The notes under the pieces were generated by a model. It was not told the origin of the DNA. It ran no database searches and saw nothing but the letters and a program-made list of their open reading frames with translations. From CAYVMN01 sp043808585 (GTDB taxonomy: Bacteria; Desulfobacterota; DSM-4660; Desulfatiglandales; Desulfatiglandaceae): 13,284 bases of DNA. The translations under genes were made by a program, and so were the position numbers. Where the stretch lies: positions 1 through 13,284 of the forward strand of contig JAZDES010000094.1 in NCBI GenBank assembly GCA_043808585.1, written 5' to 3'. Of the stretch, positions 1-6,008 are shown in pieces. Position 1 is the stretch's first letter, and each line of letters starts with the position of its first letter.

Positions 1-1038
1 CATAGGAGCACTTTACCAAAGGTCGTTGGTGGACTGGCCGAAGACCTGGATCCAATGTCCCTGATTTTAGCGGCGGAGGAAATGGGCTATGCAGATTCAG
101 GTCTTGCAATCAGTTTCGGGGTTGATAGCATGCCGTTTGCCCTGGCCGCCCTATCTCCAGATCCGGAGCTGCAGGCATTGGCGAGTCATTACTGTCAAGA
201 TACCCGGTGTGATCTCGTTGGATGTTGGGCCATCACAGAGCCTGACCATGGTACCGACTGGTTGCTTGCCGGCACAACAGAAACCAGAGACCCTGGGATT
301 ACCCCAAATGTAAAGGCGGTCTTGAAGGGGGATGAATACATTATCAGCGGTCAAAAATCCGCCTGGGTCAGTAACGGGAGTATTGCCACCCATACGACCC
401 TGCATGTAAGCCTGGACCTTAGCAAGGGAATGGGAGGCACGGGGGTTGCGGTTGTGCCTCTGGACCTGCCAGGCATCTCCAGGGGAAAACCGCTGGACAA
501 GATCGGGCAACGCCCGTTAAACCAGGGGGAGATCTTTTTTGATGAGGTCAAACTGCCAAAAAACTGGATGATTGTTCCCGATCCGGCCTTCCTGGAGGCC
601 GCCCGTGAGGCAAACCTGGCACAGGTAAATGGAGGCATGGGTCTTGTCTTCGGGGGACTTGCCAGGGCCGCTTTTGACGAGGCGTTAAAGTACTCAAAAG
701 AACGGGTCCAGGGTGGAAAACCCATCTTCGAGCATCAGAACATCAAGCTGAAGCTATTTAAAATGTTCACCATTGTGGAGTCCACCCGTTCCCTCACGCG
801 GAGGATGGCACTATACAATGCAGTAAGTGGTCGACCTTCCGGCCCCCATGCTGTGGTCTCCAAGGTCCTTGCCACAGAAGGAGCGTTCAGGGTCGCCAGC
901 GAGGCCATTCAGGTCTTTGGTGGGTATGGGTTGATCAAAGAGTACCCGGTGGAAAAGATGTTTCGAGACGCCAGGGCCTCCATGATCGAGGACGGGGTCA
1001 ATGAGACCTTGGCCCTCGCAGCGATGGAGTTCATTTAA
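1..1038 (+). CDS. Acyl-CoA dehydrogenase, 5' end outside the window
   Basis: FAD-dependent acyl-CoA dehydrogenase, expected to oxidise an acyl-CoA thioester to an enoyl- or dienoyl-CoA and pass electrons to ETF. The frame is open from base 1, so the ATG at 55 is internal. About 345 residues are visible against about 380 usual, so some 35-45 N-terminal residues are missing. Visible family signatures are the AITEPDHGTDW segment (about 217-252), the middle beta domain, and the C-terminal FGGYGLIKEYPVEKMFRDAR block. The usual C-terminal 'YEGTxE' catalytic stretch reads IEDGVNE, so Asp (codon 991-993) sits where the catalytic Glu normally is. The site used by isovaleryl-type enzymes appears to be Val by eye. 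The decarboxylase-family gene begins 19 bp downstream on the same strand, so they are probably one operon. Family assignment is very secure; the substrate is unknown. Confidence 0.95.
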   Translation, partial: HRSTLPKVVGGLAEDLDPMSLILAAEEMGYADSGLAISFGVDSMPFALAALSPDPELQALASHYCQDTRCDLVGCWAITEPDHGTDWLLAGTTETRDPGITPNVKAVLKGDEYIISGQKSAWVSNGSIATHTTLHVSLDLSKGMGGTGVAVVPLDLPGISRGKPLDKIGQRPLNQGEIFFDEVKLPKNWMIVPDPAFLEAAREANLAQVNGGMGLVFGGLARAAFDEALKYSKERVQGGKPIFEHQNIKLKLFKMFTIVESTRSLTRRMALYNAVSGRPSGPHAVVSKVLATEGAFRVASEAIQVFGGYGLIKEYPVEKMFRDARASMIEDGVNETLALAAMEFI

Positions 1039-1044
1039 TCAAAT

Positions 1045-1052
1045 AGGAGGGG
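1045..1052 (+). promoter_or_regulatory. Strong Shine-Dalgarno for the ADC-family gene
   Basis: AGGAGGGG followed by five bases and then ATG at 1058. It rules out the longer reading from GTG-type codon 1001, which would overlap the end of the dehydrogenase gene. Confidence 0.85.
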
Positions 1053-1057
1053 ATATC

Positions 1058-1843
1058 ATGGGTTTTGTGAAGACTTTGGAAGAAATCGCCGAACGTTATC
1101 AGGAGAAGAGTGAGTTCTATGATGCGGAGATGCTGACAGTCTATTTTGAGACTAAGCCGGAGGTTGTGGAACGATTGCTTCCGCCCCCGCTCAAACCGGC
1201 CCCATTGCCCCTGGGCGGTATCTTTGTGGCCAACTATCCCAGGACCAACTTTGGTGTGACCTACCTGGAGAGCGCCATCCTGCTGCAGGCCGAATTCAAT
1301 GGCGAAGAGGGGGCCTTTTGCCTCTCCATGCCTGTGACGAACGATATTGCCCTCATACTGGGCCGCGAGGTTTTTGGATACCCCAAGAAGATCGGGAATA
1401 TCCACCTCGAGCGCAAAGATGACCAGGTGGAGGGATGGACCGAACGTAGGGGAGTTCGGTTTCTTGAAGTGAGGGCAAAGCTGACAGGCAGCTTCAACGA
1501 CCAAGAAGTCCAGAAACTGGTGATGGAGAGAATGGGATCCGAAACGGATCTCGTGGTATACAACTTCAAGTATTTTCCGGCACCGGACAGAGGCGGCTTT
1601 GATTACAATCCGCGCCTTATCAAGGAGGTGGTCGAATTTAGGCCCAGTATTGTGGAGATGGGCGAGGCTCAACTCGTCCTTCGACCCTCGGATCATGACC
1701 CTTGGGCCGATGTGGAAATCGTCCGGGTGCTGGGCGCCATATACACTGTGGGCAACAATACTATGCTCCCCGGAAGTGTTGTGGCGGAAGTGGATCAAAT
1801 GGCATTTGCACCCTATGCATTTATGAAACTGGATGCCATGTAA
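1058..1843 (+). CDS. Acetoacetate decarboxylase (ADC) family protein
   Basis: A 261-residue protein of the acetoacetate decarboxylase fold. The diagnostic segment is GREVFGYPKKIG (residues 102-113). In clostridial Adc the first lysine of the PKK pair forms the Schiff base and the second lowers its pKa; here these are K110 and K111. A conserved acidic position (E71, in TYLES) also lies where Adc carries active-site Glu. Length is close to the 240-270 usual for the family. The family includes true decarboxylases and Schiff-base enzymes with aldolase or dehydratase activity, so the reaction is not fixed by homology. It lies between two acyl-CoA dehydrogenase genes, 19 bp after the first, which suggests a role in the same acid-degradation pathway rather than solvent formation. 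Start chosen by the strong Shine-Dalgarno at 1045-1052. Confidence 0.88.
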   Translation: MGFVKTLEEIAERYQEKSEFYDAEMLTVYFETKPEVVERLLPPPLKPAPLPLGGIFVANYPRTNFGVTYLESAILLQAEFNGEEGAFCLSMPVTNDIALILGREVFGYPKKIGNIHLERKDDQVEGWTERRGVRFLEVRAKLTGSFNDQEVQKLVMERMGSETDLVVYNFKYFPAPDRGGFDYNPRLIKEVVEFRPSIVEMGEAQLVLRPSDHDPWADVEIVRVLGAIYTVGNNTMLPGSVVAEVDQMAFAPYAFMKLDAM

Positions 1844-1882
1844 GAATAAGGATCATCTCCGAAAAAGAGTTGGCCGATGATA

Positions 1883-1914
1883 AGGATTCAAGGGTTCAAG
1901 GATTCTAGGATTCG
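1883..1914. repeat. Four imperfect 8-bp tandem repeats
   Basis: Four consecutive octamers AGGATTCA, AGGGTTCA, AGGATTCT and AGGATTCG lie in the 126-bp gap between the ADC-family gene and the second dehydrogenase. No hairpin or promoter is evident in them. Probably slippage-derived microsatellite-like DNA. Confidence 0.8.
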
Positions 1915-1969
1915 AGTGAAATGCTTAAAAATTACAAAGAATTATCTGCCCTAACGAAAGGCTTCGAAA

Positions 1970-3117
1970 ATGGTGTTTTTCACAGATGAACAGAGAATGA
2001 TTCAGGAAACGGTTGGAAAACTGGCCAGGGAAAAGATCGCTCACCTGGCAGGCGCTGCGGACCAGGCGGGCAGGTCTTCACCGGAGGTATTGCAGCTCCT
2101 CAAGGATAACGGACTCCTGAAGATATCTCTCCCCGAAAGGTACGGAGGCATAGGCGCCGATCACACAACCATCGCCGCAGTCATAGAAGAAATGGCAAAG
2201 GTGGATGCCTCCACGGCCATGATCATCTTTGCAACCCAGACCCTGATCATGGTCTTGCGCAAGTGGGGGACCGAGGGCCAAAAAGAGAGCTTCTTTGGGC
2301 GAATGTCCCCGGGCGACAAGGTGAACGCCTTTTCCCTGACAGAGCCGAACCACGGCTCTGAATCTGCGTCCATTCAGACCAGAGCCGTCCTCGACCGAGA
2401 CTCCTACGTGGTAAACGGGACCAAGATCTTCGTTACAAACGGTGACATTGCCGACTTTGTCTTACTCTTTGTCCGCACTGGCGAGGGCGAAAGACATAAG
2501 GGGTTGTCCGCCCTGGTCGTTGAGAAAGACATGAATGGGTTTTCAGTGGGTAAACACGAGGATAAGGTCGGCCTCAGGGGCTCAGACCTTGCAGAGCTAG
2601 TCTTTCAAGATGCCAGGGTGCCCAGAGAAAACCTGGTAGGCGAGCCAGGAAAGGCCTGGCATATCCTGACTACCACGGCTGCCGATATGCGTGCCTACGG
2701 GCCTGGCGCAATGGCAGTGGGACTTGCACAGGGCGCACTTGATTATGCCGTAAGTTACGCCAGACTAAGGGTCCAGTTCGGGGTCCCCATTTCCAGACAT
2801 CAGGGCATCAGGTTTATGCTGGCCGATATGTCCATCCAGATAGAGGCAGCCCGAAGTCTCCTCTATCGGACCACAAAATTTTTGGATTCAGATCCCCCTG
2901 ATAGAAATAAGAGGAGCCGACTGACTTCCGCGGCCAAGTGTTTTGCCTCAGATGTGGCCATGCGAGTGACTGTGGATGCGGTGCAGGTCCTGGGGGCTAC
3001 GGAATCATCAAGGACTATCCCCTCGAAAGGAAGATGAGGGATGCCAAGACCATCCAGATCTTTGACGGCACCAACCAGATTCAAAGGATCATTGTGGCCA
3101 GGACCCTCTTCTCCTGA
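1970..3117 (+). CDS. Acyl-CoA dehydrogenase with a C-terminal frameshift
   Basis: Second acyl-CoA dehydrogenase. As read, the frame gives 355 residues and stops at 3037 after a non-homologous tail (TESSRTIPSKGR). If one G is added to the five-G run at 2992-2996, translation continues as VQVLGGYGIIKDYPLERK... to a stop at 3115-3117, giving 382 residues, the normal family length. The start is well supported: MVFFTDEQRMIQETVGKLAR is a typical N-terminus, although the Shine-Dalgarno is weak. Signatures are FSLTEPNHGSES, GTKIFVTNGD, GLRGSDLAELVFQDARVP and, in the restored frame, IFDGTNQIQR. The catalytic Glu position is Asp in that last motif (codon 3064-3066), as in the upstream paralogue. The break could be a sequencing or assembly error in a homopolymer or a real inactivating mutation; otherwise the frame is intact and well conserved. 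Confidence 0.9.
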
Positions 3118-3252
3118 AAACAATTAGTCGCCCGGATTGTTGACTTTCCACCAGTAACATGCTAAAAGTTATAGGTTGTGCAGATTATATCTGTTCTCAC
3201 CACCGAGACGCTGAGAGCACAGAGATCAATCTCTTCTTTCATTAAAATAACT

Positions 3253-3321
3253 ACCGCTCTCCGTCCTTTGCGGTAAGACAAAAGTCTTATTAGGGCCGTA
3301 TTTGGGTAAAATACCCGACGG
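3253..3321. other. Cluster of three hairpins upstream of the tRNA gene
   Basis: Three consecutive stem-loops are visible: ACCGC/GCGGT (about 3253-3274), TAAGAC-aaaa-GTCTTA (3274-3289), and a two-part stem CCGT...GGGTA-aaa-TACCC...ACGG (3296-3321). None is followed by a T run, so they are not intrinsic terminators. I cannot match them to a known riboswitch class. The 243-bp gap from 3118 to 3360 otherwise holds nothing I recognise, apart from a purine-rich 'ACCGAGACGCTGAGAGCACAG' type stretch near 3200-3225 that resembles widespread intergenic low-complexity repeats. Confidence 0.45.
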
Positions 3322-3360
3322 TGGCCATTTATCGGCTATCAGAAAGTTTTTAACGATAGC

Positions 3361-3438
3361 GTCCCCATCGTCTAGCCAGGTCCAGGACACCGGCCTTTCA
3401 CGCCGGCAACACCGGTTCAAATCCGGTTGGGGACGCCA
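3361..3438 (+). tRNA. tRNA-Glu, anticodon TTC, CCA encoded
   Basis: Full cloverleaf. The acceptor stem is GTCCCCA (3361-3367) paired with TGGGGAC (3428-3434), discriminator G3435, encoded CCA 3436-3438. The anticodon arm is CCGGC / loop CTTTCAC / GCCGG, giving anticodon TTC. The T arm is ACCGG-TTCAAAT-CCGGT. The 7-bp acceptor stem is perfect. The gene lies alone between the second dehydrogenase and the archaemetzincin gene. Its transcript could run through the repeat units downstream to the terminator at 3725-3755. Confidence 0.96.
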
Positions 3439-3484
3439 CTTTATTTACAATGGAGTTAGGTTAGCCGCCCGGCCCTTTTCTTTT

Positions 3485-3549
3485 GGCGTGAAAGGCCGCC
3501 TTTCGCGTCCCGATCATTCATCGGGATTCAAATCCGGTTGGGGACGCCA
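3485..3549. repeat. tRNA-derived repeat unit A
   Basis: This unit begins with 13 bases that are the exact reverse complement of the tRNA-Glu anticodon arm (3392-3404). It then has CCTTTC, closing a GAAAGG-ccg-CCTTTC hairpin, followed by a CCCGAT-cattc-ATCGGG hairpin. It ends with an exact copy of the last 23 bases of the tRNA including CCA (3527-3549 equals 3416-3438). GCGTCCC (3505-3511) can also pair with GGGACGC (3541-3547), and a T6 run follows at about 3551. It lacks a D arm, so it is not a functional tRNA. Confidence 0.75.
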
Positions 3550-3601
3550 GTTTTTTCTTTCAAAATGCTTGTTTCAGTCGGAACATGCCTTTTTTAATGG
3601 C

Positions 3602-3650
3602 GGCGTGAAAGCTCCTTTCTCGTCCTGATCGTTGATCGGGATTGGGGACG
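3602..3650. repeat. tRNA-derived repeat unit B
   Basis: A diverged copy of unit A. It keeps GGCGTGAAAG, CCTTTC, CGTCC and a GATC-gtt-GATC hairpin, then GGGATT directly followed by GGGGACG, so the T-arm segment present in unit A is deleted. It lies about 117 bp after unit A. No ORF on either strand is credible here. The stretch 3439-3963, between tRNA and archaemetzincin, holds only these units, a CGGACA-caa-TGTCCG hairpin (3698-3712) and the terminator. Confidence 0.65.
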
Positions 3651-3724
3651 TAAGTGTTTTCAAGGGGTTACGTTTGACTAACCTCTTTTGCCCTGCTCGG
3701 ACACAATGTCCGGACACAAATTAG

Positions 3725-3755
3725 CCCTCGGAACTAGCCCTTCCGGGGGTTTTTT
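3725..3755 (+). terminator. Rho-independent terminator
   Basis: Nine-base-pair stem CCCTCGGAA / TTCCGGGGG (one T-G wobble) with a 7-base loop CTAGCCC, followed by six T. It faces the plus strand and lies about 290 bp after the tRNA, so it most likely ends the tRNA-Glu transcript and separates it from the archaemetzincin gene. Confidence 0.85.
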
Positions 3756-3963
3756 GTTTGAAAGGCTTGATATCGATAGGGAAGCTTGACTATTTCCTCA
3801 AATAGAGAACGCTGGCTTTCAGTTCGCTTATATTGTAGCCTGGGTCCAAAATTCCTCACACATGGCGGTTGAAAAACGCAAAGCTCTTTAAAGCCTGAGT
3901 CTGACGTTTTGCATACTTTGATAGTTCCCACACTTCCATGTTACTTGTCACGCTTTGAGCCAC

Positions 3964-4923
3964 ATGAGAACTATTTTTCTACTTCTTGGCCTGCTGGTTG
4001 TTATCGCCTGTTTTGCCATGGATTTCGAGCGACCGGAAAAAAGTGAGCGCCTTGGGGCCATTGGCCCCACAAAAGGCCTTTCAGAAACCCTTCGTCAAGC
4101 CTTTGACCCGGGCACCGATTTTGACCCGATTCCTGTTCCTGGGCCTACTGACTGGCTGGCACAACATCCTGAACCCGGCCAGACATTCGAAGATTTTGTA
4201 GGCTCAAATCCGAACAGACCGGACGCTATCCGCAACAAGATATACTTACAGCCCTTGGGAGTGTTTCAAGAAGACCAGAGCCCTTCTATTGATCTGCTGA
4301 GGGATTTTACAATCGCTTACTTTGCCATGGACGTAAAGGTGCTTCCTCCCATGGATATTTCCGGGGCCGAGTTCGTAACACGTATCAACCCTTACACTGG
4401 AAATCGCCAGATTCTGTCTTCCCACATACTGGCCTTCCTGAAAAAAGGTCTTCCAAGAGATGCATTCTGCCTCCTGGCAATCACCATGGATGACCTCTAC
4501 CCTCACCCCTCCTGGAACTTTGTTTTTGGCCAGGCCTCCCTTCATGACCGGGTGGGAGTCTTTAGCTTTGCGCGTTATGATCCGGAATTCTATGGTGAGC
4601 CTCGTGGTAAGGAATATCACCAGCTTCTCTTGAGGCGAAGTTTAAAGGTCCTTGTCCATGAAACGACCCATATGTTCACGCTGAATCACTGCATATTCTT
4701 CAAGTGCGTCATGAATGGATCAAATCATCTCAAGGAGAGCGATTCCAGACCCCTTCACCTCTGCCCTGTCTGTCTTCGAAAACTTCAGTTCAGTATTGAG
4801 TTCGATGTAGCGGGGCGTTATGACAAACTCCTTCAATTCTACCACAAAGTCGGTTTTAAAGATGAAAATAGATGGGTCTCAAACCGTCTGAAAAAGATTT
4901 TGGGCAGTGAGAAAGGTAAATAG
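3964..4923 (+). CDS. Archaemetzincin-like zinc metallopeptidase, putative lipoprotein
   Basis: A 319-residue protein of the archaemetzincin family (peptidase M54). The core is HETTHMFTLNHC (residues 232-243): zinc-binding H232, H236 and H242 with catalytic E233. It is followed by the family-specific cysteines C243, C248, C267 and C270, expected to bind a structural second zinc, and the Met-turn in CVMNGSNH. The stretch NGSNHLKESDSRPLHLCPVC and the WLAQHP...QTFEDF and YLQPLG segments resemble the long vertebrate AMZ proteins rather than the roughly 180-residue archaeal AmzA. The Gly usual in HExxHxxGxxH is Thr239. The N-terminus MRTIFLLLGLLVVIAC looks like a type II signal with lipobox VIAC (Cys16), so I infer export and lipidation. 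ATG 3964 is preferred over TTG 3955; neither has a clear Shine-Dalgarno. Convergent with the next gene, 33 bp apart. Confidence 0.88.
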   Translation: MRTIFLLLGLLVVIACFAMDFERPEKSERLGAIGPTKGLSETLRQAFDPGTDFDPIPVPGPTDWLAQHPEPGQTFEDFVGSNPNRPDAIRNKIYLQPLGVFQEDQSPSIDLLRDFTIAYFAMDVKVLPPMDISGAEFVTRINPYTGNRQILSSHILAFLKKGLPRDAFCLLAITMDDLYPHPSWNFVFGQASLHDRVGVFSFARYDPEFYGEPRGKEYHQLLLRRSLKVLVHETTHMFTLNHCIFFKCVMNGSNHLKESDSRPLHLCPVCLRKLQFSIEFDVAGRYDKLLQFYHKVGFKDENRWVSNRLKKILGSEKGK

Positions 4924-4956
4924 CATTCCGAATTGTAGGATGGAAAATGGCAAATC

Positions 4957-5973
4957 TTATGTCACTCTCCCGGGGATGTATTTCTTGACCCCGCATACCT
5001 GGTTTGAGGTGCAGGATAAACAACCCCTGGGGTGGGTTGAACAACCTGCATGAAAGGCATATGAACCGGCAAGACGGGCACCTTTTGACCCGTATCTCCC
5101 CTGGATTTCACCTTCAAAATCTATTACCTCCCCCGGTATGTCTGTATGCCCAGACCAGTAAACATTTTCCAGCCTGGCGTCCCTTCCAATAGCCACGCAT
5201 CTGTCCATAAGCTTTCTGCTGGCCCCAGGATGTTTTTCCAAGACAAAGTTGGGCCTGAAGGCCAGAAAACATACAGGCAAAGAACGATCTATGCCTGCGA
5301 TGAATTTTGTAAGGGCCCTTATCTCGTCTTCATTGATTTTCGGGATCACGACAATTCTATACTCCCAAAGCCTGTCCTTTGCATATCGTCCAATGAATTC
5401 GGCGTTCCTCAGAACCGGTTGAGAGGACGCCCCTGTTAAGGCGAGGAAAAGCTCATCATCATAAGCCTTTAGGTCATAGGTAATAGAGGTGGCGAACCTC
5501 AATATCCGTTCCAGGCTCTCTTCGGTCATATAGCCGTTGGTATCGAAATTTACCTTGGTATCCGGCCTCAGTTTCCTTGCCTCTTCAACAACTTTTTCTA
5601 TATAAGGCAGATGAATGGTGGGTTCCCCGCCTGAAAAGAAAATCCTATCCGCTCCCATCACCCTGCCTGAAAGGGAATCCAGCCTATTTACACACTCTTC
5701 TGCTAACTCATCAGGATCTTCATATCCTCTTTGCGCGTACCCGTTGTCCGGGTACTGGGATATTGTCCAGTTTTGGCAATTGAGGCATTTGAAGTTGCAG
5801 CCTGCCATAAAGACAGTGTAGCTTTCTGGAGGTGCCGGATGCAGCGTTGCGGAAGCAATTGCCGGTGTTGCTATCCTGCAGACTCCCGCTTGTCCCTCTA
5901 ACCTGTTTACCCTGCATCTGTGTTCACAAAGCTCACAGCTTCTCAGATCATCAAGAAGATATGGTAGGCTCAT
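4957..5973 (-). CDS. Radical SAM protein, PflA/PflX-like, with additional cysteine sets
   Basis: A 338-residue radical SAM enzyme. The SAM cluster motif is CNFKCLNC (C59, C63, C66), with the GGEP motif at 115-118 and the DTNGY strand near 144-148. The layout resembles the PflA/PflX-like activating-enzyme group (COG1180/COG1313), which usually make glycyl radicals or modify proteins; the actual target is unknown. Two further cysteine groups stand out: C13, C16, C20 and C32 before the barrel, and C311, C318, C321 and C327 in the last 28 residues. Each could hold an extra Fe-S cluster. No pyruvate formate-lyase-type substrate gene lies in this window. The HEXXH-protein gene lies 35 bp upstream on the same strand, so the two are probably co-transcribed. 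A soluble protein; no membrane segment seen. Confidence 0.9.
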   Translation of the reverse strand: MSLPYLLDDLRSCELCEHRCRVNRLEGQAGVCRIATPAIASATLHPAPPESYTVFMAGCNFKCLNCQNWTISQYPDNGYAQRGYEDPDELAEECVNRLDSLSGRVMGADRIFFSGGEPTIHLPYIEKVVEEARKLRPDTKVNFDTNGYMTEESLERILRFATSITYDLKAYDDELFLALTGASSQPVLRNAEFIGRYAKDRLWEYRIVVIPKINEDEIRALTKFIAGIDRSLPVCFLAFRPNFVLEKHPGASRKLMDRCVAIGRDARLENVYWSGHTDIPGEVIDFEGEIQGRYGSKGARLAGSYAFHAGCSTHPRGCLSCTSNQVCGVKKYIPGRVT

Positions 5974-6008
5974 TTAGTCTTGCCTTTCTGGCTTCGCTGA
6001 GGCTCACC

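Noticed and set aside
1031..1798. Long minus-strand frame (255 codons) opposite the ADC-family gene
   Set aside because: Shadow of a well-supported gene; the protein has no recognisable family motif and the opposite strand has the Shine-Dalgarno.
3302..3628. 108-codon plus-strand frame over the tRNA
   Set aside because: It runs through the tRNA gene and its derived repeats, so it is not protein coding.
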